64,000 bases of DNA from Rhodothermus marinus DSM 4252 (GCF_000024845.1 NC_013501.1:3197605-3261604), one strand, 5' to 3'; counted from the stretch's first letter, positions 19,442 through 29,035 are shown. Translations and numbers: made by a program. Notes: generated by a model from the letters alone, not told the origin.

Positions 19442-21241
19442 ATGCAGCACATGCCGGACCTTCCGTTCAGCGAGGAGCAGAAGCAGTACCTGCAGGGCTT
19501 CATGGCCGGGGTGCTGCAGCGGGGCGGCCTGTCCTTCGTGGGCCAGACCGCCGACGGCCGCCTCACGCACGAGCCCGAACAGGCCGTGCGCGACCTGGCC
19601 ACGCCCGCGCCGGCCGAGACGCTCTACGGCACGCCGATCGATCGGCTCTGCAAGCAGGAGCGGATCAAGCTGGAGCTGCACCCGCTCGACATGTGGGATC
19701 GGGTGCTGGAAAACGCGGCGGCCGGCCGCTTCCCCGAGGGAGATGATGTGTTTCGCTACAAAGCGCTGGGGCTTTTTTACGTGGCGCCCGCACAGAATGC
19801 CTTTATGTTGCGCTGCCGCATTGCCGGCGGCTTCCTCTCCAGCCGCCAGGCACACGGGCTGGCCGAGCTGGCCGAACGCTACGGCGCGGGCTACCTGGAC
19901 CTGACCACGCGCGCCAACATCCAGATCCGCGAGATCGGCGCCCGCGACGCGGCCGACGTGCTCATGGCACTGGCCGACCTGGGCCTGACCTCGCGCGGCG
20001 CCGGGGCCGACAACATCCGCAACATCACGGCCACTCCCACCACCGGCTTCGACCTGCAGGAGCTCTACGATGTGCGGCCGCTCGTCCGCTCCCTCTACTA
20101 CTACATCCTGAACAGCCGCGACCTGTACAACCTGCCGCGCAAGTTCAACGTGGCTTTCGACAGCGGCGGCGTCATCACGGCGGCTGCCGACACGAACGAC
20201 CTGGGGTTCGTGGCCGTGCGCGTGGACGAGGGGCACGACGTGCCGCCGGGCGTCTACTTCCGGATCGAACTGGGAGGCGTCACCGGCCACGGCGCCTTCG
20301 CACAGGATACCGGCTACATGGTGCCGCCCGAGGCCTGCATCGCTACGGCGGCCGCCATCATCCGGGTCTATCTGGAAAACGGCGACCGCACCAACCGCAA
20401 AAAGGCCCGGCTCAAGTATCTGCTGGAGCGCTGGGGCGTGGAACGCTTCATGGAGGCCGTGCAGGAGCGGCTGGCCTTCTCGCTTATTCGCTTTCCGCGC
20501 GAAGCCTGTACGCCGCGTCCACCGCTACGCCCCGGTGCCCACATCGGCATCCATCCGCAACGTCCCGAGGGCCATTACTACGTGGGCGTCGATGTACCGG
20601 TGGGTCGCCTGCAGGCCGCGCAACTCCATGGCCTGGCCGATCTGGCCGAACGCTACGGCGCGGGCGAGCTGCGACTGACGGTCTTCCAGAACCTGCTGAT
20701 TCCCGGGGTGGCCGAGGCCGATCTGGAGCCGCTGTGTGCGGCCCTGCGCGAACTGGGGCTCTCGCACGAAAGCACGCCGCTGCGCCAGGGACTGGTGGCC
20801 TGCACGGGCAACGCCGGCTGCCCCTATGCCCGCACCAACACGAAGGCGCACGCGCTGGCGCTGGCCCGGTACCTGGAGGAAGCCGGCATTTCGGTGGACC
20901 GTCCGCTCAACATTCACCTGACGGGCTGTCCGCATTCCTGCGCCCAGCACTACTGCGGCGACATCGGGCTGCTCGGCGTCAAGGTGAAAACCGACAGCGG
21001 CGAGACGGTGGAGGGCTACGACATCGTGCTGGGCGGCGGACTGGAGGCCGCGCAGGGCCTGGCCCGCGAAGTCGCCCGCGGCATCCCCTTCGAGGCCGTT
21101 CCGCCGCTGCTGGCGCACCTGCTGCGCACCTACCTCCAGCAGCGCCAGGGAGACGAGTCGTTTGCCGCCTTCACCCGACGCCTCGACGCAACCACGCTGG
21201 AAACGATCCTTGCCGAAAGCAAACCCGACGCAACGCCATGA
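19442..21241 (+). CDS. nirA: Sirohaem-[4Fe-4S] nitrite reductase (NirA-type)
   Basis: This assimilatory enzyme reduces nitrite to ammonium with six electrons. The 599-residue protein has the duplicated ferredoxin-like half domains and the cluster/sirohaem Cys pairs C454-X5-C460 (ACTGNAGCPYA) and C496-X3-C500 (TGCPHSCAQ). The ATG at 19442 is preferred over 19430 because GGAGG sits five bases upstream of it. The N-terminus LPFSEEQKQYLQGFMAGVL resembles the N-termini of the next two proteins. A sulfite reductase role is possible for this family, but the narK and nitrate reductase neighbours favour nitrite. No ferredoxin gene is adjacent; a flavodoxin is. Confidence 0.9.
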   Translation: MQHMPDLPFSEEQKQYLQGFMAGVLQRGGLSFVGQTADGRLTHEPEQAVRDLATPAPAETLYGTPIDRLCKQERIKLELHPLDMWDRVLENAAAGRFPEGDDVFRYKALGLFYVAPAQNAFMLRCRIAGGFLSSRQAHGLAELAERYGAGYLDLTTRANIQIREIGARDAADVLMALADLGLTSRGAGADNIRNITATPTTGFDLQELYDVRPLVRSLYYYILNSRDLYNLPRKFNVAFDSGGVITAAADTNDLGFVAVRVDEGHDVPPGVYFRIELGGVTGHGAFAQDTGYMVPPEACIATAAAIIRVYLENGDRTNRKKARLKYLLERWGVERFMEAVQERLAFSLIRFPREACTPRPPLRPGAHIGIHPQRPEGHYYVGVDVPVGRLQAAQLHGLADLAERYGAGELRLTVFQNLLIPGVAEADLEPLCAALRELGLSHESTPLRQGLVACTGNAGCPYARTNTKAHALALARYLEEAGISVDRPLNIHLTGCPHSCAQHYCGDIGLLGVKVKTDSGETVEGYDIVLGGGLEAAQGLAREVARGIPFEAVPPLLAHLLRTYLQQRQGDESFAAFTRRLDATTLETILAESKPDATP

Positions 21242-21855
21242 TGCCCATGGTTCCGTATATCCCGGAAAATGCCCCTTTCACGCCGGCCCAGCGGGCCTGG
21301 CTCAACGGATTCCTGGCGGGGCTGTTCTCAATGCAGCCGGTCCGGCAACCGGTCGGCACCTCCGAGGCCTCGCCAGCTCGCCCGCCCGTGACGATTCTGT
21401 TCGGCTCCCAGACAGGCACGGCCGAAGGGCTGGCCCGAGAGGCCGGCCGCCGCCTGAACGAACAGGGCTTCGCCGCCACCGTCACGGGCATGGAGGCCTA
21501 CGATCCGGCCCGGCTGGCCCAGGAACGCTTCCTGCTCATCATCACCAGCACCTACGGCGACGGCGACATGCCGGACAACGCCCAGACCTTCTGGGACTTT
21601 CTGGCGAGCGACCGGGCACCGGCGCTCGGCCACATTCAGTTCAGCGTGCTGGCCCTGGGCGACAGCAGCTATCCCCACTTCTGTGCGGCGGGCAAGGCCT
21701 TCGACGCCCGCCTGGAAGCCCTGGGCGCCCGGCGCCTGCACCCGCGCGTCGATTGCGACGTGGACGTCGAAGCGCCCTTTGAACAGTGGTTTCAGGGCGT
21801 TTTACAGGCCCTCCAGACAGCAAGTGCAACCCAACCCCTTCGTCAGGCCGCCTGA
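21238..21855 (+). CDS. Free-standing flavodoxin-like (CysJ N-terminal type) protein
   Basis: The 205-residue protein has a short N-terminal segment, YIPENAPFTPAQRAWLNGF, then a flavodoxin domain (about residues 45-190) with the FMN phosphate loop FGSQTGTAEGLA and the isoalloxazine loops STYGDGDMPDNA and LALGDSSYPHFC. It corresponds to the FMN domain of CysJ-type reductases but is a separate protein. The FAD/NADPH half is the next gene. It probably shuttles electrons from that reductase to the nitrite reductase. Its ATG overlaps the nirA stop. Confidence 0.9.
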   Translation: MMPMVPYIPENAPFTPAQRAWLNGFLAGLFSMQPVRQPVGTSEASPARPPVTILFGSQTGTAEGLAREAGRRLNEQGFAATVTGMEAYDPARLAQERFLLIITSTYGDGDMPDNAQTFWDFLASDRAPALGHIQFSVLALGDSSYPHFCAAGKAFDARLEALGARRLHPRVDCDVDVEAPFEQWFQGVLQALQTASATQPLRQAA

Positions 21856-21863
21856 AGTTCGCC

Positions 21864-23159
21864 ATGTACGTCCCGTATCTTCCTGAAACTGCACCGTTCA
21901 CGCCCGAGCAACGGGCCTGGTTGAACGATTTCTTCCGGGAGCTGGCCCTGCGCACGCTCGGGGTCGGCGGCGACGGCCAGGCCACGGACACGCTGCCCTT
22001 CGTGAGCGGCGACGGCCAGGCCACCCCGGCACCGCCAGCACCGCCCCGTTACGACCGGAAACATCCGTTCCCGGCGCACCTGCTCCAGCGCCGGCGCCTC
22101 ACCGGTGAAGGCTCGAGCAAGGACATCCGTCACGTGATCTTCTCGCTCGAAGGTTCGGGCCTTTCCTATGAGGTGGGCGACGCGCTGGGCGTCTATCCGG
22201 AAAACGATCCGGAACTCGTCGAAGCACTGCTCGCAACGCTCGGATACACCGGCGACGAGCCGGTACCGGGTCCCGATGGCACCGAACTACCGGTTCGGGA
22301 AGCCCTGCTGCGACACTATGAGCTGGGCACGCTATCGCGGCCTCTGCTCGAAGCGGCTGCGCCCGCGCACGAATGGCTCCCAAAGCTGCTCGACGACCGG
22401 GAAGCCCTCCAGCGCTACCTGACCGGACGCGACCTGCTCGATCTGCTGCGCGAAGCGCCGGCTTTTCGTCCCGACCCGGCCACGCTCATCGGTCTGTTGC
22501 GGCCGCTGGCCCCCCGGCTCTATTCCATCTCGTCGAGCCCGCGCGTCCACCCTGAAGCCGTGCATCTGACCGTCGGCGTGGTGCGCTACGAGGCACACGG
22601 CCGCCTGCGCAAGGGCGTCTGCTCGACGTTTCTGGCCGAACGCGCGGCCCTGGAGCGTCCGGTGCCTGTCTTCGTCCACACGAACCCCGGGTTTCGCCTG
22701 CCCGCCGACCCCGACACGCCGATCATCATGATCGGCGCCGGCACCGGCATCGCGCCGTTTCGCGCCTTTCTGGAAGACCGCGAGGCCACAGGCGCCCGCG
22801 GCCCGAACTGGCTCTTCTTCGGGGAGCGCAACCGGGCCACCGATTTTCTCTACCGGGAGGAACTGGAAGGCTGGCTGCAACGCGGCGTGCTGACGCGGCT
22901 CGACACGGCCTTTTCGCGCGACCAGGCCCACAAGTGCTATGTCCAGCACCGCATGCTGGAGCAGGCCCGCACGTTCTATGCCTGGCTGGAAGAAGGCGCC
23001 TGCGTGTACGTCTGCGGCGACGCCACGCATATGGCCCGCGACGTCGAGGCCGCGCTGCTGACCATCATCCAGCAGGAGAGCGGTCGCTCCGAAGAAGATG
23101 CCCGCGCCTACCTGGCCGACCTGAAGAAAACCCGCCGCTACCAGCGCGACGTGTACTGA
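21864..23159 (+). CDS. CysJ-like FAD/NADPH flavoprotein reductase without an FMN domain
   Basis: The 431-residue protein starts YLPETAPFTPEQRAWLNDF, close to the previous protein's N-terminus. A low-complexity linker follows, including two copies of a GDGQAT segment. The FAD-binding domain has RLYSISSSPRV and GVCSTFLAE. The NADPH domain has IGAGTGIAPFRAFL, FFGERN and YVCGDATHMARDV, and the protein ends in Tyr as CysJ does. It would take electrons from NADPH and pass them to the flavodoxin encoded upstream. The ATG at 21864 begins nine bases after that gene. Confidence 0.92.
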   Translation: MYVPYLPETAPFTPEQRAWLNDFFRELALRTLGVGGDGQATDTLPFVSGDGQATPAPPAPPRYDRKHPFPAHLLQRRRLTGEGSSKDIRHVIFSLEGSGLSYEVGDALGVYPENDPELVEALLATLGYTGDEPVPGPDGTELPVREALLRHYELGTLSRPLLEAAAPAHEWLPKLLDDREALQRYLTGRDLLDLLREAPAFRPDPATLIGLLRPLAPRLYSISSSPRVHPEAVHLTVGVVRYEAHGRLRKGVCSTFLAERAALERPVPVFVHTNPGFRLPADPDTPIIMIGAGTGIAPFRAFLEDREATGARGPNWLFFGERNRATDFLYREELEGWLQRGVLTRLDTAFSRDQAHKCYVQHRMLEQARTFYAWLEEGACVYVCGDATHMARDVEAALLTIIQQESGRSEEDARAYLADLKKTRRYQRDVY

Positions 23160-23181
23160 AAACTAAAAATAGATTAGCGCA

Positions 23182-23628
23182 ATGGAAGCTATGGCACCCA
23201 CCCTTTCTGAACAAACGCGTCAGCTGGTTCGTGCCAGCGTTCCGGCTTTGCAGAAGCACAGCGTGGCCATCTCGGCTACCATGTACCGACTGCTGTTTGA
23301 ACGCTATCCTGAAACTCGGTCACTGTTCGAGCTACCTGAACGCCAGATTCACAAGCTTGCCTCAGCGCTGCTGGCCTACGCCCGTAGTATCGACAACCCT
23401 TCAGCGCTGCAGGCCGCCATTCGGCGCATGGTGCTTTCACACGCGCGGGCTGGCGTGCAGGCCGTGCATTATCCCCTGGTCTGGGAATGCCTGCGCGACG
23501 CCATCAAAGAAGTCTTAGGTCCAGACGCGACTGAAACGCTTCTGCAGGCCTGGAAGGAAGCCTATGATTTTCTGGCACACCTGCTATCGACCAAAGAAGC
23601 TCAGGTTTATGCTGTCTTAGCCGAATAA
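23182..23628 (+). CDS. Single-domain bacterial globin
   Basis: The 148-residue protein is a 3-over-3 globin like Vitreoscilla haemoglobin and the haem domain of flavohaemoglobins. Tyr35 (B10), Phe49 (CD1), Gln55 (E7) and proximal His87 (F8, in LSHARAGVQAVHYP) are all in place. Tyr-B10/Gln-E7 pockets bind oxygen tightly and support nitric oxide dioxygenation. It has no reductase domain of its own. It lies in a nitrate assimilation operon directly after an FAD/NADPH reductase, so protection from NO made during nitrite handling is a reasonable inference. Confidence 0.9.
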   Translation: MEAMAPTLSEQTRQLVRASVPALQKHSVAISATMYRLLFERYPETRSLFELPERQIHKLASALLAYARSIDNPSALQAAIRRMVLSHARAGVQAVHYPLVWECLRDAIKEVLGPDATETLLQAWKEAYDFLAHLLSTKEAQVYAVLAE

Positions 23629-23645
23629 ACAATAAAGCCCTGTTT

Positions 23646-26600
23646 ATGGAATCCCGGCGGGATCCAACCCTTATCAAAACCACCTGCTGCTACTGTGGCG
23701 TCGGATGTGGCATTGAGATCCGGCGCGACCGGTGGGGACAGCTGACGCTCACCGGTGATCCGGAGCATCCGGCCAATCGCGGCCAGCTCTGCAGCAAGGG
23801 CCGCTACCTGCTGCAGGTGGCGCTCGATCGCGACGACCGGCTGCTTTACCCGATGTGGCGGCCTCGGCGCGAGATGCCACTGACACGCACCGACTGGGAC
23901 ACGGCACTCGACCATGTGGCCGCCACGTTTCGCCGCCTGATCGACCGCTACGGCCCCGACGCCGTCGGGTTCTACGTGTCGGGTCAGCTCCTGACCGAGG
24001 AATACTATGTGGCGACGAAGCTGGTCAAGGGCTTTCTCGGCACGCACAACATCGACTCGAACTCCCGGCTGTGCATGAGCTCGGCCGTGGCCGGCTACAA
24101 GCTGGCACTGGGCGACGACGCCCCGCCGATCTGTTACGACGACATCGAACAGAGCCAGTGCATTCTGATCGCCGGAGCCAACCCGGCCTGGTGTCATCCG
24201 ATCCTGTTTCGCCGCATCGAAGCGCACCGGGCCGCCCATCCCGAGGTGCGTCTCATCGTCGTGGACCCCCGGCGCACGCAGACCGCCGCCGTGGCCGACC
24301 TGCACCTGCAGATCCGGCCGGGCACCGACGTCGTGCTCTACAATGCGCTGGCCGCTTATCTGATCGCCAACGGCTATATCGACCCCGATTTCATCGCCCA
24401 TCACACGGAAGGCTTCGAAGCGCTCTGCGCCCACCTGCAGGGGGCCACGCTGGAACGCGCCGCCCGGCTCTGCGACGTGCCGCTGGCGGACCTGCAGCGG
24501 GCGGCCGAATGGATCGGTCGAAGTCCGGCCCTGCTGACGCTCTGGGCCATGGGCCTCAACCAGAGCACGGCCGGGGTGGCCAACAACCTGGCGCTGATCA
24601 ACCTGTCGCTGATCAAAGGCCAGATCGGCCGGCCGGGTATGGGGCCGTTTTCGCTGACAGGCCAGCCCAACGCCATGGGCGGCCGCGAAGTCGGCGCCCT
24701 GGCCAACCTGCTACCGGCCCATCGGGACCTGAACAACCCGGCGCATCGGGCCGAAGTGGCCGCCTTCTGGGGCGTTCCGGCCCTGTCGGATCGACCGGGC
24801 CTGACGGCCACCGAGATGATCGACGCGCTGGAAGACGGCCGCCTGAAAGCCCTCTGGATTATCGGCACCAACCCGGCGCTCAGCCAGCCGGAGCTGACGC
24901 GGCTCGAGCGTGCCTTCGCCCACGCCGAACTCGTCGTCGTGCAGGACATCTCCAGCCGGGCCGCCACGCTCCGGTGGGCCGACGTGGTGCTCCCGGCCGC
25001 CGCCTGGCTCGAAAAGCAGGGGACCATGACGAATTCGGAGCGCCGCATCACCTACCTTCCGCGCCTGCTGGACCCTCCCGGCGAGGCGCGTCCAGACGTC
25101 TGGATCCTCTGCGACTTCGCCCGCCGCATGGGCTGGGGCCATGCCTTCGCCTACCGGGACGAGTCGGAAATCTTCGACGAATACGTCCGCCTCACGCGCG
25201 GCACGCCGGTGGACATTTCGGGCGTGAGTTATGCCCGGCTGCAGTGCGAGCGCTCCGTGCAGTGGCCCTGTCCGGCCCCCGACCATCCGGGCACGCCGCG
25301 TCTTTTCACGGACCACCGGTTTCCCACGCCTTCCGGACGGGCGCGCCTGCATCCCGTCCCGGAGCCAGAACCGCCCGAGCCCCCTTCTCCCGCGTTTCCG
25401 TTTATCCTGACCACCGGCCGCGTGCGCGACCAGTGGCACACGCGCACCAAGACCGGCAAGGTGGCCCGGCTCAACCGTCACACGCCCGAACCTTTCCTCG
25501 AAATGCATCCGGACGACGCGGCCGCCTGCGGGCTTCAGGACGGATCCGTGGCCGAAATCACAAGCCGCACCGGACGGCTTCAGGTGCGCGTGCGTCTGAC
25601 ACCCGACATCAAACGCGGCGTGGTCTTTCTGCCCATGCACTGGGGTCAGGAAACCGAAACGGCCGACGGCCGCGCCAACGTGCTCGTACCCTGCCGCGTC
25701 GATCCGATCTCGCGCCAGCCGGCGCTCAAGTTTGCCCGTGTGCAGATCGGTCCGATCCGGCGCCGCCCGCAACGTGTGGTGATCGTCGGCGCCGGCGCCG
25801 CCGCCCGTGCCTTTCTGGAAACCTACCGCTGCCACAACGACACCGACGAACTGCACCTGTTCGGCCGCGAACCGCACGGCTTCTACAACCGCGTGCAGCT
25901 GCCGGAATACCTCACAGGTCGCCGCGATCTGGAGCGGTTGCGCACCATGGCCGAAGCCCGGCTGGAGGCCCTGCGCGTGCATTTCCACCGGGGCGTCGAA
26001 GTGGTCGCAATCGACCGCGCCGCTCGGCTGGTGCGCACCGGCGACGGCACGCCACTCCGCTACGACCGGCTGGTGCTGGCTACCGGAAGCCGAGCGTTCG
26101 TGCCGCCCGGCGTCCCGGTGGACTGGCCGAACGTGTTCACGCTGCGCACGCTGGCCGACGCCGACGCCATCCGGGCCTGGCTGGCCCACAGCCGCCACGT
26201 GCTGATCCTGGGCGGTGGCCTGCTGGGACTGGAAGCGGCGGCTGCGTTGCACGAGGCCGGCTACGACTGCACGATCCTGGAACTGGCCGACCGGCTCATG
26301 GCCCGTCAGCTCGACGAAACGGCCGCCACGCTGCTCCGCGAGGAACTGGAAGCACGCGGCCTCCAAGTTTACTGCGGCGACGCGGCCGAAGCTTTCCTCG
26401 GCACCGACCGCTTCGAGGGCGTGCGCACCCGATCCGGACGCGAGCTGGCGGCCGACCTGCTGCTCGTGGCCGTAGGCACGCGCCCGGAAACGCGGCTGGC
26501 CGAGCAGGCCGGACTCCACGTCCGGCGCGGCGTCTGCGTCAACGACCACCTGCAGACGAGCGACCCGGCCATTTATGCCATCGGCGAGGTGGCCGAACAT

Positions 26601-27167
26601 CGCGGCCGGCTCTACGGCACCACGCCGGCCGCCGAAGACCAGGCACGTGTGGCGGCCGCCCATATCGCCGGCGACGTCTGGGCCCGCTATCCGGGCTCCG
26701 TGCTGTTCAACATCCTGAAGATTCCGGACTTCGAGCTGTGCACGCTGGGCGAGTCGGTGCCCCCGCCGGAAGCGACCGATCGGGAATCGGTGGAGCTGCT
26801 GGACCGAACGCGCCGGATCTATCAGAAGATCGTGGTGCGCAACAACCGCGTGGTGGGGGCCATCCTGCTGGGCGACCGGAGCGCCTTCGCTCCGTTGCAG
26901 GCGCTGATTGCCGAAGGGCTGGAGCTGGACATGCCCCCGCACCGACTGTTGCAGCACGTGGAAGCGGCCGAGCCGCCCGAGGGACCGATCGTGTGCAGCT
27001 GCTACAACGTGGGGCGGGGCAATCTGGAGCGGGCGATGGCCGAGGGCTGCACCGAACTGGAGGCGCTGTGCCGGCGCACCCGGGCCGGTACCGGCTGCGG
27101 AAGCTGCCGTCCGGAGCTTCAGCAGCTACTGGAGGCGTGGCGGGACCGGACGGCGGTCCCGGCTTGA
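23646..27167 (+). CDS. nasA: Assimilatory nitrate reductase fused to FAD diaphorase and BFD-type [2Fe-2S] domain
   Basis: The 1173-residue protein joins three modules. Residues 1-700 are a molybdopterin nitrate reductase with an N-terminal [4Fe-4S] site (Cys14, 17, 21, 49). Residues 708-1080 are a pyridine nucleotide-disulfide oxidoreductase like NasC/NirB (RVVIVGAGAAARAF; second nucleotide motif VLILGGGLLGLEAAAAL). Residues 1115-1165 are a BFD-like domain with CSCYNVGRG and GTGCGSC. The fusion could move electrons from NAD(P)H through FAD and iron-sulfur centres to the molybdenum site in one chain. It ends the narK-nirA-flavodoxin-reductase-globin operon. Confidence 0.92.
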   Translation: MESRRDPTLIKTTCCYCGVGCGIEIRRDRWGQLTLTGDPEHPANRGQLCSKGRYLLQVALDRDDRLLYPMWRPRREMPLTRTDWDTALDHVAATFRRLIDRYGPDAVGFYVSGQLLTEEYYVATKLVKGFLGTHNIDSNSRLCMSSAVAGYKLALGDDAPPICYDDIEQSQCILIAGANPAWCHPILFRRIEAHRAAHPEVRLIVVDPRRTQTAAVADLHLQIRPGTDVVLYNALAAYLIANGYIDPDFIAHHTEGFEALCAHLQGATLERAARLCDVPLADLQRAAEWIGRSPALLTLWAMGLNQSTAGVANNLALINLSLIKGQIGRPGMGPFSLTGQPNAMGGREVGALANLLPAHRDLNNPAHRAEVAAFWGVPALSDRPGLTATEMIDALEDGRLKALWIIGTNPALSQPELTRLERAFAHAELVVVQDISSRAATLRWADVVLPAAAWLEKQGTMTNSERRITYLPRLLDPPGEARPDVWILCDFARRMGWGHAFAYRDESEIFDEYVRLTRGTPVDISGVSYARLQCERSVQWPCPAPDHPGTPRLFTDHRFPTPSGRARLHPVPEPEPPEPPSPAFPFILTTGRVRDQWHTRTKTGKVARLNRHTPEPFLEMHPDDAAACGLQDGSVAEITSRTGRLQVRVRLTPDIKRGVVFLPMHWGQETETADGRANVLVPCRVDPISRQPALKFARVQIGPIRRRPQRVVIVGAGAAARAFLETYRCHNDTDELHLFGREPHGFYNRVQLPEYLTGRRDLERLRTMAEARLEALRVHFHRGVEVVAIDRAARLVRTGDGTPLRYDRLVLATGSRAFVPPGVPVDWPNVFTLRTLADADAIRAWLAHSRHVLILGGGLLGLEAAAALHEAGYDCTILELADRLMARQLDETAATLLREELEARGLQVYCGDAAEAFLGTDRFEGVRTRSGRELAADLLLVAVGTRPETRLAEQAGLHVRRGVCVNDHLQTSDPAIYAIGEVAEHRGRLYGTTPAAEDQARVAAAHIAGDVWARYPGSVLFNILKIPDFELCTLGESVPPPEATDRESVELLDRTRRIYQKIVVRNNRVVGAILLGDRSAFAPLQALIAEGLELDMPPHRLLQHVEAAEPPEGPIVCSCYNVGRGNLERAMAEGCTELEALCRRTRAGTGCGSCRPELQQLLEAWRDRTAVPA

Positions 27168-27347
27168 ATCCCGACGTGCCCGGGCGCGGCGCATGCCCTT
27201 GCGCGGTCCCGTCGGACCATGGGCACCCGGACGCCGGAATCCCCGGCCTCCACGGTTGGCCTGCCGGTTGGCGTAGCGAATGAGCCAGACGGCAATGGCC
27301 AGCCCGACGACCATCAGCAGCAGCGCCAGTCCGTAGATCCAGGGCAT
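27126..27347 (-). CDS. Possible small single-pass membrane protein
   Basis: Starting at ATG 27347 this frame gives 73 residues. A hydrophobic helix near the start (YGLALLLMVVGLAIAVWLI) is followed by a strongly basic, arginine-rich tail. The 3' end overlaps the convergent nitrate reductase gene by 42 bases. No family is recognised, and the basic tail could partly be a GC-rich shadow of the opposite strand. The membrane helix lies in otherwise unexplained intergenic DNA, which favours a real gene. The rest of the gap 27348-27427 shows nothing clear. Confidence 0.45.
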   Translation of the reverse strand: MPWIYGLALLLMVVGLAIAVWLIRYANRQANRGGRGFRRPGAHGPTGPRKGMRRARARRDSSRDRRPVPPRLQ

Positions 27348-27427
27348 CGTGCGTGCAGGGTTCGTTTTCGGCCATGGAAAGTACAAAAAAAATTCATCAA
27401 AAGAAACCCGTCTGTTCCGAATCCAAC

Positions 27428-27460
27428 AAAAAAGGCCCGATCCTTTCGGACCGGGCCTTT
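27428..27460 (-). terminator. Rho-independent terminator of katA
   Basis: On the minus strand GGCCCGGTCC pairs with GGATCGGGCC around GAAA, followed directly by six U residues. It lies just after the catalase stop and ends the katA transcript. Confidence 0.88.
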
Positions 27461-27478
27461 GCTGGCGATGGCGCTCGC

Positions 27479-28975
27479 TCAGCCGGCGACCGAAGCGTCG
27501 ATGCCCAGTTCCGCTTCGATGGCGGCCGGATCGAAGCCCAGCGCCCGGGCAACCCGCCGGCCATAGTCCACATCGGCCCGGTAGAAGTGCCCGAGCTGGC
27601 GTTTCTGCACCTCCAGGCGCGCCTGGCCCAGGCTCGCGGCAATGGCCCGCGCCAGGCGATCCTTCTGGCCCTCGTCGAACAGGCGGTAGAGGTTACCCGC
27701 CTGCGTGTAGTCGTCGTGATCCTTCCGGCTGTCGTACCGATCGACGATCACCTCGCCCAGGTGCCAGGCCGGCTCCTTGTAGATTGGATCGTCCTGCGGC
27801 GAGCCGGGAATCGAATTCGGGAAGTAGTTCGGGTGCCCCGAGCCCTCGATCTGCGCCATGAAACCGTCCCGCTGATAGTGGTGCACCGGGCAACGCGGCC
27901 GGTTGACCTTCAGCTGCTGGTAGTTGACCCCCAGCCGGTAACGGTGCGCATCGGCATAGCTCATCAGCCGGGCCTGGAGCATTTTGTCGGGGCTGGGCCC
28001 GATGCCCGGCACGAACGCGCTGGGCTTGAAGGCCGCCTGCTCGACCTCGGCGAAATAGTTTTCCGGGTTGCGATTCAGCTCCAGCACGCCGACCTCGATC
28101 AGCGGAAACTCGGCGTGCGGCCAGACCTTCGTCAGATCGAACGGATTCCAGCGGAAGTTCTCGGCCTGCTCCGGCGTCATCACCTGGATGTAAAGCGTCC
28201 AGCGCGGATAGTCGCCCCGCTCGATCGCCTCGTAGAGGTCCCGCTGGTGCGTTTCCCGATCCTCACCGATCAGGCGCGCGGCCTCTTCGTCGGTCAGGCA
28301 CTTGATGCCCTGCTGCGTCTTGAAATGGAACTTGACCCAGAAAAGCTCGCCCCGATCGTTGTACATCGAATAGGTGTGGCTGCCGTAGCCGTTCATGTGG
28401 CGGTACGAGGCCGGAATCCCGCGATCAGAGAAAAGAATCGTCACCTGGTGCAGCGACTCGGGGCAGAGCGACCAGAAGTCCCACTGCATGTCGGGATCCC
28501 GAAGGTTCGTCTTCGGGTGCCGCTTCTGCGAGTGGATGAACATCTGGAATTTGTAGGGATCGCGCACGAAGAAGACCGGCGTGTTGTTGCCGACCAGGTC
28601 GAAGTTGCCTTCTTCGGTGTAGAACTTCACGGCGAAGCCCCGCACGTCCCGTTCGGCGTCGGCAGCGCCCCGCTCGCCCGCCACCGTCGAAAAGCGCACG
28701 AACACCTCGGTCTGCTTGCCCACCTCCGACAGGAAGGCCGCCTTCGTGTAGCGGGTCACGTCGTTCGTGACGGTGAAGGTGCCGTAGGCGCCGCTTCCCT
28801 TGGCGTGCACGACGCGCTCCGGGATGCGCTCCCGGTTGAAGTGCTGGATCTGCTCCAGCAGCTGCACATCCTGGATGAGCAGCGGGCCCCGCGGTCCCGC
28901 CGTCAACGCGTTCTGGTTGTCGCCGATCGGCCGACCGTCGGCCGTGGTCAGACGCGGTGCTTTCCGAGCTTCCAT
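27479..28975 (-). CDS. katA: Monofunctional haem catalase (small-subunit, clade 3 type)
   Basis: The enzyme dismutates hydrogen peroxide to water and oxygen. The 498-residue length fits small-subunit catalases. Catalytic His57 lies in [12 protein letters not shown], Asn130 in [11 protein letters not shown], and the proximal haem-ligand Tyr in [14 protein letters not shown]. The ATG at 28975 is chosen because [16 protein letters not shown] is the usual catalase N-terminus; a 24-residue upstream extension runs into the regulatory region. It is transcribed divergently from oxyR across a 109-base gap with an OxyR-like site, and it has its own terminator. Confidence 0.96.
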   Translation of the reverse strand: MEARKAPRLTTADGRPIGDNQNALTAGPRGPLLIQDVQLLEQIQHFNRERIPERVVHAKGSGAYGTFTVTNDVTRYTKAAFLSEVGKQTEVFVRFSTVAGERGAADAERDVRGFAVKFYTEEGNFDLVGNNTPVFFVRDPYKFQMFIHSQKRHPKTNLRDPDMQWDFWSLCPESLHQVTILFSDRGIPASYRHMNGYGSHTYSMYNDRGELFWVKFHFKTQQGIKCLTDEEAARLIGEDRETHQRDLYEAIERGDYPRWTLYIQVMTPEQAENFRWNPFDLTKVWPHAEFPLIEVGVLELNRNPENYFAEVEQAAFKPSAFVPGIGPSPDKMLQARLMSYADAHRYRLGVNYQQLKVNRPRCPVHHYQRDGFMAQIEGSGHPNYFPNSIPGSPQDDPIYKEPAWHLGEVIVDRYDSRKDHDDYTQAGNLYRLFDEGQKDRLARAIAASLGQARLEVQKRQLGHFYRADVDYGRRVARALGFDPAAIEAELGIDASVAG

Positions 28976-29035
28976 AAACGCTGCGTAATTGTTGGTGAAA
29001 CACAATGGCCTGCAGTATACGGGTCGGCATTTTAT

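Noticed and set aside
19442..21241. Assignment as sulfite reductase
   Set aside because: The family cannot be separated by motifs alone, but the nitrate transporter and nitrate reductase in the same operon make nitrite the better substrate call.
21965..22025. Tandem repeat within the FAD/NADPH reductase gene
   Set aside because: The 17-base repeat GGCGACGGCCAGGCCAC occurs only twice, within a low-complexity linker, and is not enough to suggest a functional repeat.
23855..27283. A 1142-residue open frame in a second plus-strand frame
   Set aside because: It overlaps the nitrate reductase fusion in the wrong frame and is low-complexity Arg/Pro/Gly-rich sequence.
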